Shown one piece after another: positions 46,310 through 55,525 of a stretch of 64,000 nucleotides of DNA. The DNA lies in the NCBI RefSeq assembly GCF_024198175.1, contig NZ_JAJVKV010000002.1, forward strand, positions 558,001-622,000, written 5' to 3'. The translations under genes were made by a program, and so were the position numbers. This stretch comes from Pyxidicoccus xibeiensis (GTDB lineage Bacteria; Myxococcota; Myxococcia; Myxococcales; Myxococcaceae). Under the pieces are notes generated by a model. It was not told where the DNA came from. It did no database searches and was given only the letters and a program-made list of their open reading frames with translations. Numbering within the stretch: the first letter of the stretch is position 1; each line of letters opens with the position of its first letter.

Positions 46310-49003
46310 ATGTCCAATCAGCGGATTGACGGATTCGGGGGCGGTGCAGTGGTGGCGGATGCCGCGCGGAAGGCGGCGGAAGAGGCTGCGCGCAGGGCAG
46401 CGGAGGAGGCCGCGCGCAGGGCAGCGGAGGAGGCCGCGCGCAGGGCAGCGGAGGAGGCCGCGCGCAAGGCGACGGAAGAGGCCTCGCGCAAGGCAGCGGA
46501 GGCCCTTCGCCAGATTGCGCGGTCGTCGCGGTTCACGACCTCGGGCTTCGACGCGGGCGCGTCCAAGCAGCCCATGCAGCTGGATGGAGGCACCACGGCG
46601 CCCGCCAGCACGCTGCTCACCGAGAACGCCAGGGACGGAAAGGCCAACTGCCTGGATGTGGCCGCGGACTGGCTGGCGAAGGCCAGCCCGGAGCTGCGCG
46701 CCCGCTCGGAGCTGGTCTTCCTGAAGGACACCCGGGGTGGGGTGGAGGGGCAGAGCGGCCATGTCGTCATCCGCCAGGGCAACAGCATCTACGACCCGTC
46801 CACCGGGAAGAGCTACGCGGACATGGAGGCCTTCCGCAAGGCGCAGCCCCAGTACAAGGAGGTGGGCAGCCTCAGGGGCCCCCAGGCCGCGCGCATCTTC
46901 GCGGCGCCTCCGGGCAGCGCGGAGCGGGCGCGGGCCATTGCCCAGGCGAAGGTGCCGGACGCGCTCCAGCACATGCTGGTGGCGGACCCGCCGGCCCCGG
47001 GCCTTGCCGCCGCTCCACGGGAGCTCAACGCCGGCTCGAAGGCCCATGCGGAGGCGGACTACCAGCGCCTGGCGAGCATGTCCCCCCTGGCGCATGGGCC
47101 GGAGGTGGCCCGGATGCTCGAGGAGCACAAGCACGACCCGGACTACCAGGCCCACCTCATCTCGCTGATGGCACAGGGCGGCCGTGACAGCGTGCTCTTC
47201 AACGTCGGGGCCAGCCTCTTCTTCGGGGGTGCGCAAGGGCTGTCCGCGGAGCAGCTCGGGCAGCGCCAGACGTTCATCGACGCGCTGAAGGCCGCGCGCG
47301 ACGCCGGCACCTTCACCGCCGCGGACCTGCAGCGGTACGCGGGGTGGGGCCCGTCCCCCTGGGGCGAGGTGAAGCGGGCGATGAACGCGAGCCCGGTGGC
47401 GCCCCCGCTCGGTGCGGATGCGGCGGTGCGCGAGCTGAACGCGGCGTCCGGCGTCTACGAGAGCGCGAAGGCGAGCGCCGCGGGGCGGGACGAGGAGCTG
47501 GCGAAGCAGCTGGCCGCCTTCGGTCCCGCGCTGACGAACGAGCAGCGCTCCGCCTACATCCAGGCCTTCCAGCAGCACCCGGACAACAAGCGCATCTATG
47601 ACGCGCTGACGGCGGCCACGGAGAACCTGGCCAACGTGGTGGAGCGCAACGAGGCGGCCCTCCGCACCGCGGCCATCAGCCGTCCGGCCACGGATGGGCA
47701 GGCGCTGAACACCGCGCTGATACAGCTCGCCGACTCACCGCGGGCCAGGGTGGCCTTGGAGGTCGCGGGCCGTCTCGTCACCCCCGCAGACTCGGTGCTT
47801 GCCCGGACGTTCATGGGCTTCCCCGACTTCGAGACGAAGGCCATCCAGGAAGCCATCCCCAACGCGGCCGTGGACATCCTCAGCCAGCTCGACAACCCCC
47901 AGGACGGGCTCCAGCAGCTCGAGGGACTGCTGACGCCCTTCAAGCTCGCCTTCGCCGACACCACCGGTGCTGGCGGCGACATCCTCGAGGGGATGGTGGA
48001 GCTCCGGAAGATGGCCGGCGGGGACCTCGGCGCGCTGGAGGACCTGGCGGGCAAGTGGGAGAGCTGCAGCGGCTGGGTGAAGGCGCTGGGCATCGCGGGC
48101 GTAGCCTTCGGAGGGATGGCGGCCGTCAACGCCGGCAGGGAAGGCGACTACGGGACGGTGCTCAAGGAGATTGCCGCGAGCTCCAAGGGCGGTCTCTCCA
48201 TGCTTGCCGAGACCACGGAGGCGCTCGCCGACGCCGGGAAGTTCGCCCTGTTCGGGGTGGACCACGGGGCCACGGCGCGCAGCTTCGCCTCCTTCGCGAC
48301 CCGCCTGGCGCCGGTGCTGGGCCTGGTGGCCAGCGCCACCTCCCTCGGCCTGCGCCTGCAGGACCTCCAGGACGAACCCAACGTCGGCAAGCTCATCGCG
48401 CTGGTGGGGGACGCAGTGGGCGTGCTCGGCGCCGCCGTCGAGCTCATCCCCGGCGGCCAGCCGGTGGGGGTGCTGGTGAGTGGTATCGCCGCGGCCATCA
48501 CCTTCCTGGGGGAGAGCATCAGCTGGGGCCTGGAGCAGGGTGAGTTCGAGGCGCAGCGCCGCGAGTTCCTCGAGAAGGCGGGCGTGAGGGACCCGCTGCT
48601 GCAGATCCTCCTGGGCGCGGACCCCACGCTCGTCAGGAACCTGGCCACCAAGCTGAAGATCGCCCCCGCCGACGTCCAGCGCCTCGCGCTGCAGTACCCA
48701 TGGCTGTTGGAGAGCGGCAGGGGCACCTCCCTGGACTCCTTCGTGAAGCTGGCCCAGGCGTTCGGCCTGGAGGGGGAGGCCGCGTTCCAGGCGCTGAGCA
48801 CCATGGCCTCGAGCTCCGCGTACCCTCCCGACAGCACCCTCGCGGTGCTCGGCAACCTCGCGGCCACGGGAGGCCTTGCCCAGGACCAGGGCCAGTGGCT
48901 GGCCGTGCTGAACGGGATGCGCCAGCAGCTGGGCCCCGAGCACCAGTCCACCATCGACGCGCTGGAGCGCGCGCTGCGCGAGGCCGCCGCCAAGGCTCCG
49001 TGA
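46310..49003 (+). CDS. Large hypothetical protein with papain-like motif and hydrophobic segment
   Basis: An 897-residue protein with no family I know. Residues about 22-61 are five near-identical eight-residue repeats (AAEEAARR). Residues about 105-200 look like a Cys/His peptidase or amidase fold: Cys114 in KANCLDVAADWL, His151 in SGHVVIRQG and Asp162 in YDPSTG, in the order of NlpC/papain-like enzymes. A long helical middle follows, then hydrophobic stretches near 650-745 (LAPVLGLVASATSLGLRL, VGVLVSGIAAAITFLG). It has no signal peptide. GGGGAGG is before ATG 46310. It could be a secreted effector or toxin, but this is inference. It shares a promoter-like element with the Kelch gene. Confidence 0.75.
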   Translation: MSNQRIDGFGGGAVVADAARKAAEEAARRAAEEAARRAAEEAARRAAEEAARKATEEASRKAAEALRQIARSSRFTTSGFDAGASKQPMQLDGGTTAPASTLLTENARDGKANCLDVAADWLAKASPELRARSELVFLKDTRGGVEGQSGHVVIRQGNSIYDPSTGKSYADMEAFRKAQPQYKEVGSLRGPQAARIFAAPPGSAERARAIAQAKVPDALQHMLVADPPAPGLAAAPRELNAGSKAHAEADYQRLASMSPLAHGPEVARMLEEHKHDPDYQAHLISLMAQGGRDSVLFNVGASLFFGGAQGLSAEQLGQRQTFIDALKAARDAGTFTAADLQRYAGWGPSPWGEVKRAMNASPVAPPLGADAAVRELNAASGVYESAKASAAGRDEELAKQLAAFGPALTNEQRSAYIQAFQQHPDNKRIYDALTAATENLANVVERNEAALRTAAISRPATDGQALNTALIQLADSPRARVALEVAGRLVTPADSVLARTFMGFPDFETKAIQEAIPNAAVDILSQLDNPQDGLQQLEGLLTPFKLAFADTTGAGGDILEGMVELRKMAGGDLGALEDLAGKWESCSGWVKALGIAGVAFGGMAAVNAGREGDYGTVLKEIAASSKGGLSMLAETTEALADAGKFALFGVDHGATARSFASFATRLAPVLGLVASATSLGLRLQDLQDEPNVGKLIALVGDAVGVLGAAVELIPGGQPVGVLVSGIAAAITFLGESISWGLEQGEFEAQRREFLEKAGVRDPLLQILLGADPTLVRNLATKLKIAPADVQRLALQYPWLLESGRGTSLDSFVKLAQAFGLEGEAAFQALSTMASSSAYPPDSTLAVLGNLAATGGLAQDQGQWLAVLNGMRQQLGPEHQSTIDALERALREAAAKAP
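46373..46492 (+). repeat. 24 bp tandem repeat, five copies, in the coding region
   Basis: Units of 24 bases start at 46373, 46397, 46421, 46445 and 46469. The units at 46397 and 46421 are identical and the unit at 46445 differs by one base. Each encodes the eight-residue AAEEAARR or a variant. Confidence 0.8.
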
Positions 49004-49041
49004 GATTTCCCGCGACGTCCGAGCGCCTGCCTGTGTCATCC
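49004..49041 (+). promoter_or_regulatory. Shared promoter-like element, copy 2
   Basis: The element begins at the base after the stop codon of the previous gene, GATTTCCCGCGACGTCC, then a GCCTGCCTGTGTCATCC segment, and stops 18 bases before the Kelch ATG. Spacing to the start codon is the same as in copy 1 at 46254 (55 versus 56 bases). Confidence 0.6.
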
Positions 49042-49058
49042 GTTCAGGAGGCAGCACC

Positions 49059-52000
49059 ATGATGATTCGACAACTCACGTTGACGCACCTGACCGCAGCA
49101 CTCGCGCTCGCACTCGTCGCCTGCGGACCCGACCTGGCCTACGAGGGCACGTGGACCGAGGGCGGGACCGCGGCGCGCCCCCTCACGGCGCCCCTGACAA
49201 CGGCCCGTGTGGGTCACACCGCCACGCGCCTGGCCGATGGCAGGGTGCTCGTCGTGGGTGGGTTCATCAGCACCACGTCCGAGCCTGGCGGCCTGCCTGT
49301 CTATACCCCGCTCGCCAGCGCGGAGCTGTACGACCCTTCCACCGGCACCTGGTCCCCCACGGGCGCGCTCGGCCAGGGCCGCTACAGCCACACGGCGACG
49401 CTGCTGCCCGACGGCAGGGTGCTCGTCGCGGGTGGGGATGACGGCAGCCTGCGCCTCGGCACCGCGGAGCTGTATGACCCGGCCACCGGCGCCTGGTCCG
49501 CCGCCCCCCCGCTCGCGCAGGCGCGCATCATGCACACGGCGACGTTGCTGCCCAACGGAAAGGTGCTCGTGGCGGGCGGACATGGCGTCAGCGCCACCGG
49601 GACCAACACCGCCCTCGCCACGGCCGAGCTGTACGACCCGGTCACCGGCACCTGGGCCAACACCGGCTCGCTCCCGGGCGTCCGCTACAGTCACAAGGCG
49701 ACGCTGCTCACCAACGGCAAGGTGCTCGTCGTGGGCGGGGGCGCCGCCACGGGCATCTACTCCTCGTGCCTGCTCTACAATCCGGCGACGGGCACCTGGG
49801 CGGCGACGGGCGCGCTTCCCCACTACCGCAGCAACGCCGCCCAGACGCTGCTGGCCGATGGCCGGGTGCTCGTGACGGGGGGGACCCAGACGAACCCCGC
49901 GCTTGCCACCGCGGTGGCGTACAACCCGACCGCCGGCACCTGGGCCGCCACTGCCTCCATCACCCAGGTCCGCATGAGCCACACGGCGACGCTGCTGCCC
50001 AATGGCAGGGTGCTCCTCGTGGGTGGAAGCGACGCCACCCTCGGCAACTTCGTGGACAGTGTCCTCGTGTATGACCCGGCGACGGGTGTCTCCGTCACCG
50101 GCAGGCTCGAGCAGCTCCGCCGCGGCCACACGGCGACGGTGCTGCAGGATGGCAGGGTGCTCATCGTGGGCGGCGCCGGCCTCCGCGGCCCGCTTGCGAC
50201 GTCCGAGGTGTATGACCCGGCCACGGGCGCCTGGGCTCCGACGCCCGTCCTCTCCGAGGCCCGTCAGCTGCACACGGCGACGACGCTGTACGATGGGCAG
50301 GTGCTCCTGGTGGGAGGGGCGGGGCCTGGCGGCGCCACCGCCAGCACCGAGCTCCTGGACCCCGCCACCGGCACCCGCTCCGTCAGCGGTGCGCTCGCCC
50401 AGGCCCGCGACAGCCACACGGCGACGCTGCTGCCCGATGGCCGGGTGCTCGTCACCGGTGGCCAGGATGCCAGCGGACCGCTCGCGACTTGCGAGGTGTA
50501 TGACCCGGCCACCGGCACCTGGGCCTCGACGGGCTCGCTCACACAGGCTCGTCGCTACCACGCGGCCACGCTGCTGCCCGACGGCAGGGTGCTCGTCGTC
50601 GCGGGTCAAGGTCCCACCGCGCCCCTCGCGACGTCCGAGGTGTATGACCCGGCCACCGGTACCTGGAGCTCCACGGGCTCGCTGGCCGCGGTCCGCCACA
50701 GCCACACGGCGACGCTGCTGGTCAACGGCAAGGTGCTCGTCGCCGGCGGCAGGAACGCCACGGCCCCGCTGGCCACCGCCCAGCTCTACAACCCGGCCAC
50801 TGGCGTCTGGGCCGCGACCGGGGCACTGGCGGCCCGCTCCCACCACACGGCGACGCTGTTGGCCAACGGCAAGGTGCTCGTCGCGGGAGGCGCTGGCGCC
50901 AGCGCACCCCTGGCCACCGCCCAGCTCTATGACCCGGCCACCGGCGCGTGGACCGCGACAGGCCCGCTGGCGACGGCCCGCTCCCACCACACCGCGACGC
51001 TGCTGCCCGATGGCCACGTGCTCGTGACGGGCGGCAAGGGCCCCACCGGCTTCCTCGCCACCACCGAGCGCTTCGAGCCGGCCCTGGGCGCCTGGCGCTC
51101 ACTCCTTCCGCTGGCACAGAGCCGTGCGCAGCACACGGTGACGCTGCTGCCCAGCGGCAAGGTGCTCGTGGCGGGCGGGCTGGGCCCCAGCGGTATCATG
51201 CTCAGCTTCCAGGCCTATGACCCGGCGTCCGAGGCGTGGGGCACCACCGGCTCGCTCGTGCAGGGCCGCCGCTACCACACGGCCACGTTGTTGCTCGACG
51301 GCAGGGTGCTCGTGGTGGGAGGGCAGGGGGGCAGCGGTGTCCTCGCGACGTCCGAGCTGTATGACCCGGCCACCGGCACCTGGACGCCCACGGGGGCGCT
51401 CGCCCAGGCCCGGCACAGTCACACCGCGACGCTGCTGACCGACGGCAGGGTGCTCGTGGCAGCCGGCCATGGTGCCACTGCCCGGCTCGCCACGGCCCAG
51501 GTGTATGACCCGGCCACTGGCGTCTGGACGGCTACGGGCTCGCTGGCCACGGCCCGTCATGCCCACAGCGCGACGCGGCTCTCGGATGGCAGGGTGCTCG
51601 TGGCGGGCGGCTCGGGTGCCAGCGGCTCCCTCGCCACGGCCCAGGTGTATGACCCGGCGACGGGCATCTGGACCGCCACCGGCTCGATGACCGCGGCCCG
51701 CCACAGCCACACTGCAACGCTGGTGCCCTCGCCCAACTCCGGGCCCTCGTCTCAGGGGAAGGTCCTCGTGGTGGGAGGTTATGGAACCGCCGCCCTCGCC
51801 ACGGCCGAGGAGTACAGTCCGTCCACCGGCACCTGGTTCGAATCGCGCACCACCTCCACGCCCCAGGCTCGGTACTCACACACCGCGACGCTGCTGCCCG
51901 GCAACAGGCTGTTCGTAGCGGGCGGGACGGGCGCCAGCGGCTCCCTGGCCACGGCCCAAGTGTACGCTCCGTTCTTCGGGAACCCTGCAGACGCCGCACC

Positions 52001-52268
52001 GCAGATGCTCAATCAAGCCCGGGCCCGCTTCACGGCGACGCTGCTTCCCAATGGCAAGGTGCTCGTGGTGGGTGGGACGGGAACCCCCGCCATCCTCGGC
52101 ACCGCCGAGCTGTATGACCCGGCCACCGGCCTGTGGACCGCCAGCGGCTCGCTGCTCCATGTCCGCCGCGGCCACACGGCGACGCTGCTTCCCAATGGCA
52201 GGGTGCTCGTGGTGGGCGGCGAGAACGGCACCGCCATTCCCTACCTCGCGAGCGCCGAGTTGTACTGA
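49059..52268 (+). CDS. Kelch-repeat beta-propeller lipoprotein
   Basis: A 1069-residue lipoprotein. Signal LTAALALALVAC has the lipid Cys near residue 22 (LVACGP). The rest is 21 repeats of about 49 residues with the pattern HTATLLPDGRVLVAGG, then ATAELYDPATGTWxxTG. The last repeat is cut before its WxxTG strand. Kelch repeats form beta-propeller blades, so the protein would make three or more propellers. Such repeats usually mediate protein or carbohydrate binding. AGGAGG is before ATG 49059 (a second ATG follows at 49062). The bases of the repeats are highly similar, suggesting recent duplication or gene conversion. Confidence 0.93.
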   Translation: MMIRQLTLTHLTAALALALVACGPDLAYEGTWTEGGTAARPLTAPLTTARVGHTATRLADGRVLVVGGFISTTSEPGGLPVYTPLASAELYDPSTGTWSPTGALGQGRYSHTATLLPDGRVLVAGGDDGSLRLGTAELYDPATGAWSAAPPLAQARIMHTATLLPNGKVLVAGGHGVSATGTNTALATAELYDPVTGTWANTGSLPGVRYSHKATLLTNGKVLVVGGGAATGIYSSCLLYNPATGTWAATGALPHYRSNAAQTLLADGRVLVTGGTQTNPALATAVAYNPTAGTWAATASITQVRMSHTATLLPNGRVLLVGGSDATLGNFVDSVLVYDPATGVSVTGRLEQLRRGHTATVLQDGRVLIVGGAGLRGPLATSEVYDPATGAWAPTPVLSEARQLHTATTLYDGQVLLVGGAGPGGATASTELLDPATGTRSVSGALAQARDSHTATLLPDGRVLVTGGQDASGPLATCEVYDPATGTWASTGSLTQARRYHAATLLPDGRVLVVAGQGPTAPLATSEVYDPATGTWSSTGSLAAVRHSHTATLLVNGKVLVAGGRNATAPLATAQLYNPATGVWAATGALAARSHHTATLLANGKVLVAGGAGASAPLATAQLYDPATGAWTATGPLATARSHHTATLLPDGHVLVTGGKGPTGFLATTERFEPALGAWRSLLPLAQSRAQHTVTLLPSGKVLVAGGLGPSGIMLSFQAYDPASEAWGTTGSLVQGRRYHTATLLLDGRVLVVGGQGGSGVLATSELYDPATGTWTPTGALAQARHSHTATLLTDGRVLVAAGHGATARLATAQVYDPATGVWTATGSLATARHAHSATRLSDGRVLVAGGSGASGSLATAQVYDPATGIWTATGSMTAARHSHTATLVPSPNSGPSSQGKVLVVGGYGTAALATAEEYSPSTGTWFESRTTSTPQARYSHTATLLPGNRLFVAGGTGASGSLATAQVYAPFFGNPADAAPQMLNQARARFTATLLPNGKVLVVGGTGTPAILGTAELYDPATGLWTASGSLLHVRRGHTATLLPNGRVLVVGGENGTAIPYLASAELY

Positions 52269-52294
52269 AGCGGAAACAGGACCTGCTCATGCCT

Positions 52295-52333
52295 GGAACG
52301 GTCGCTTCGCCTCTCGCGCGAGGCGGCCGTTCC
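52295..52333. terminator. Bidirectional hairpin terminator
   Basis: GGAACGG (52295-52301) pairs with CCGTTCC (52327-52333), and CGCCTC pairs with GAGGCG inside, with an unpaired TCGCTT on one side. It lies between the ends of the Kelch gene and the gene at 52387. Confidence 0.5.
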
Positions 52334-52386
52334 GGTGTCCGCGCTCAGCGGGGGGGGCGATGTCTGTCAATAGCCAACTCCAGACG

Positions 52387-52704
52387 TCACCAGTCCCGCG
52401 GCCACGGATACGCCTCGATTTTCTCGGCGAGCACCTCGCGCGTTGGCGCCTCGAGGAACACGCGCCCGGTCGGCTTGCCGAGGTCGTAGTGGTGCTCCGG
52501 CATCCAGGCACCGCCCGCGGCCATGGCTGCCTTTGCGGCCGCCGAGGCCTCGGCGGGGTCGACGACCAGCTCCCGCACGCGGAAGACGCCGTCCTGCTCG
52601 AGGATGGCGACGAAGGGGTGCGGTGAGCCGAAGGAGAACGGCAGCTTTCCCGCCCGCAGCAGCGCGAGCGCGTGGTTCTTGCCAAGCGGAGCAACGGGAG
52701 CCAT
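52387..52704 (-). CDS. Small hypothetical protein
   Basis: A 105-residue soluble protein with no known family. The N-terminal half has a predicted strand-rich segment FVAILEQDGVFRVRELVVD, followed by a helix (PAEASAAAKAAMAAGG) and a C-terminal segment with a PEHHYDLGKPTG motif. No signal or membrane helix. ATG 52704 starts MAPVAPLGKNHALALL. Not associated with any neighbour by operon. Function unknown. Confidence 0.65.
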   Translation of the reverse strand: MAPVAPLGKNHALALLRAGKLPFSFGSPHPFVAILEQDGVFRVRELVVDPAEASAAAKAAMAAGGAWMPEHHYDLGKPTGRVFLEAPTREVLAEKIEAYPWPRDW

Positions 52705-52931
52705 GCGCCAGACCCTAGCACCACGATTTCGGTCATCACCGGCGGCGTCGACCGGGCAGGGCCTTGCCTGGACGCCGGGTCGGCTTGACCCCCTCTCTCG
52801 GGACGGGCCAGTCAGGATGAAAATATCCAGTGCGGTGCCCGCCTGAAGCCAACGGCTGCTGGGAGCCCAAGCCCTGGCGGATGGCGACTCCTGGTGAATC
52901 CCGCAGGTCCGGCGTTCTATGGTGGAAGGAG

Positions 52932-54188
52932 ATGCCCTCCCAGAACATGCACCCCGAGGACGATGTTGCCGCGGCCTTCAACCCGATGGCCCCCGAGCAG
53001 ATAGAGAACCCGTACCCGCTGTACACGCGGCTGCGCCAGGAGCGGCCCGTCTTCTACAGCCCGATGCTCGACCTGTGGGTCGTCACCCGGTACGCGGACA
53101 TCTCCGAGGTGGAGAAGGACACCGAGCGCTTCTCCTCGGTGGGAGCGCTCGACGCGCGCGCCGAGCCGCACCCCCAGGTGCGCGACATCCTGAAGCAGGG
53201 CTACCCCCAGTTCCTCTCGCTCGTGCAGAGCGACCCGCCGGACCACGCTCGCATGCGCGCCGTGTTCGGCCGGGCCTTGAGCCCCCAGCGTATCGCCGCG
53301 ATGGAGCCCTCCATCCGGGCGACGGCGAACGGGCTCATCGACGGCTTCGTGCGCGACGGGCAGGGAGACCTGATTCAGCAGTTCGCCTTCGCGCTGCCCG
53401 GCTTCGTCATCTGCGACCTGCTCGGCGTGCCGCGCTCGGACATGCAGCAGCTCAAGGGCTGGTCGGACGACAAGACGCTGCTGATGTCGGCGACGGCGCC
53501 CATCGCGCAGCAGGTCGAGAGCGCGCACGGCTTCATCGCCATGGAGCGCTACTTCAAGGAGCTGCTCCAGGCGCGCAGCCGCAAGCCGCGCGAGGACCTG
53601 CTCACGATGCTCGTGCCGCAGTCGATGGGCGGCACCGCGCCCCTGAGCGAGCAGGAGGCGGTCTGCAACGCCATGGACCTGTTCTCCGCCGGCCACGAGA
53701 CGACCACGAGCCTCCTCGGCGGCGGCATGTGGCTTTTGCTCGAGTCTCCCGAGCAGCTGAAGGCCGTGCGGGAGGACCCGACCCTGCTGCCCAACGCCAT
53801 CGAGGAGATGCTGCGCAAGGAGCCACCCGTCCGTGGCTTCTTCCGCCAGGTGACGCGGGACACGACGCTCGGCGGAGCCTCCCTTCCGAAGGGTGCGCGG
53901 ACGTTCATCCTGTACGAGTCCGGCAACCACGACGAGACGCGCTTCTCCGAGCCGGACCGCTTCGACATCCGCCGCGCCGACGCGAAGAACCACCTGGCGT
54001 TTGGCAAGGGCATCCACTTCTGTGTGGGCGCCGCGCTGGCGAGGCTGGAGGCACGGATTGCCTTCGAGCTGCTCCTGCAGCGCCTGCCCAACCTGCGGCT
54101 GCGCACGGATGAACCCGCGGTGCGCCGGCCGTACCTCATGCTGCGCGGCTTCGAGCACCTGCCCATCGCCTGGGACGTGCCGGCCTAG
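52932..54188 (+). CDS. Cytochrome P450
   Basis: A 418-residue P450 monooxygenase. The heme-binding loop is FGKGIHFCVGAALARLE, with the thiolate Cys near residue 364. The I-helix oxygen motif is SAGHETTTSLLGG (near 253), and the ExxR motif is in IEEMLRKEPP. The substrate is unknown; the fold is the bacterial class I type that uses ferredoxin, but no redox partner gene is near. The start was taken as ATG 52932, before MPSQNMHPEDD; a second ATG at 52947 is possible. Orphan P450s of this kind occur in myxobacterial secondary metabolism and fatty-acid turnover. Confidence 0.93.
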   Translation: MPSQNMHPEDDVAAAFNPMAPEQIENPYPLYTRLRQERPVFYSPMLDLWVVTRYADISEVEKDTERFSSVGALDARAEPHPQVRDILKQGYPQFLSLVQSDPPDHARMRAVFGRALSPQRIAAMEPSIRATANGLIDGFVRDGQGDLIQQFAFALPGFVICDLLGVPRSDMQQLKGWSDDKTLLMSATAPIAQQVESAHGFIAMERYFKELLQARSRKPREDLLTMLVPQSMGGTAPLSEQEAVCNAMDLFSAGHETTTSLLGGGMWLLLESPEQLKAVREDPTLLPNAIEEMLRKEPPVRGFFRQVTRDTTLGGASLPKGARTFILYESGNHDETRFSEPDRFDIRRADAKNHLAFGKGIHFCVGAALARLEARIAFELLLQRLPNLRLRTDEPAVRRPYLMLRGFEHLPIAWDVPA

Positions 54189-54273
54189 CGGCACGGGCGC
54201 GAAGGAGGTTGCATTCGGGCGCGCTTCGCTACCATGTAGGGCCTCTACAGCCACCTTCACCGAGGTTCACTCC

Positions 54274-55491
54274 ATGGTTCGCCTCGCCCTGCTGCCTGCC
54301 CTGCTGCTCACCCTCCAAGCCTCGGCCGCGTCGCCCGAGCCCGCCGCCGCCGCCCCGGAGGTCAATGCCCTGGCCCTGCTGACGGGAGCCAGGGTGCTGG
54401 ATGGCCAGGGCCGGCCGACGAACGACGCCTACGGGATGCTCGATGGCGAGCTGGACAGCCAGTACGACCCCGCCGTCTCCAGCAATCCGCCGCGGGTCAT
54501 CGAGCTGGCCGAGCCGTTCGACCTGACGCGCCTGGAGGTCATCAACTCCAAGGACGAGAAGAACTACCCGGGCATCTCCGTGAAGACGCTGCGCGTGGAG
54601 CACGGCCCGAGCCACAAGGGCCCCTGGCAGCCGCTGGCCGAGCTGGAGCTGAAGAAGGGGCGCGAGCCGCAGTCCAAGCCAGTGTCGGCGAAGAAGGTGC
54701 GCTACCTGCGGGTGACGCTGGTGGCCAACCACGGCAGCAAGGAGTGGATTGGCCTGAGCGCGCTGCGGGCATGGGGCCAGCGCTCGGAGGCCCGGAAGAT
54801 TGACTTCACCGGAACGTGGCGGACGGCCTATGGCGAGATGCAGCTGACCCAGACGGGCCAGCGCATCACGGGCTGCTATGGCCAGACAGGCAGCAAGGCG
54901 GGCAACAACACGGTGGATGGCACGCTGGAGGGCACCGTCTTCTTCGGCCTCTGGCGCGAGGTACAGGACGGCGGCAACGACCGCTCGGGCCCCATCGCCT
55001 TCGCGCTCACCCAGGAGGGTGGGCTGGCGGGGGTGTATGGCAGCGGGAAGTCGGAGAGCAACACGCGGTGGGACGGGGAGAAGCTGGCGAAGGCCACCAT
55101 CACCTGCACCCGGCCGGAGGCGGGGCTGAGCGAGGAGCTCAAGAACAAGGGGAGGGTGGTGCTGCACGGCATCCTCTTCGACACGGGCAAGGACACGATT
55201 CGTGGCGAGTCCGTGCCGGTGCTGGAGGCGCTGGCCGCGGCGATGAAGGAGACGCCGGACGTGTCCTACCGCATCGAGGGCCACACGGATGACCGGGGAG
55301 GGGAGGCCTTCAACAAGGGCCTGTCCGACAAGCGCGCCGCCAGCGTGAAGAAGTGGCTGGTGGGCAAGGGCATCCCGGACAAGCAGCTGCAGACGGAGGG
55401 CCTGGGCATGAGCAAGCCGACGATGCCCAACGACACGGAGGCCGGACGCGCCGCCAACCGCCGCGTGGAGGTGGTGCGCTCGGGCGGGTAG
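54274..55491 (+). CDS. OmpA-family outer-membrane protein with a discoidin-like domain
   Basis: A 405-residue exported protein. The signal LALLPALLLTLQASA ends at a normal ASA-S type cleavage site. Residues about 30-165 resemble a discoidin-like (F5/8 type C) domain (DSQYDPAVSSNPPRVIELA, FDLTRLEVINSKDE, VRYLRVTLVANHGSKEWIGL), which often binds sugars. A short beta-rich domain follows (GTWRTAYGEMQLTQTG). The last 120 residues are an OmpA C-terminal domain with GHTDDRGG, NKGLSDKRAASVKKWL and NRRVEVV, which binds peptidoglycan. It would anchor to the cell wall and perhaps bind surface sugars. Confidence 0.88.
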   Translation: MVRLALLPALLLTLQASAASPEPAAAAPEVNALALLTGARVLDGQGRPTNDAYGMLDGELDSQYDPAVSSNPPRVIELAEPFDLTRLEVINSKDEKNYPGISVKTLRVEHGPSHKGPWQPLAELELKKGREPQSKPVSAKKVRYLRVTLVANHGSKEWIGLSALRAWGQRSEARKIDFTGTWRTAYGEMQLTQTGQRITGCYGQTGSKAGNNTVDGTLEGTVFFGLWREVQDGGNDRSGPIAFALTQEGGLAGVYGSGKSESNTRWDGEKLAKATITCTRPEAGLSEELKNKGRVVLHGILFDTGKDTIRGESVPVLEALAAAMKETPDVSYRIEGHTDDRGGEAFNKGLSDKRAASVKKWLVGKGIPDKQLQTEGLGMSKPTMPNDTEAGRAANRRVEVVRSGG

Positions 55492-55525
55492 CTGGACGGG
55501 TGGGGGTGTTGCCGCCAGCGTCCGC

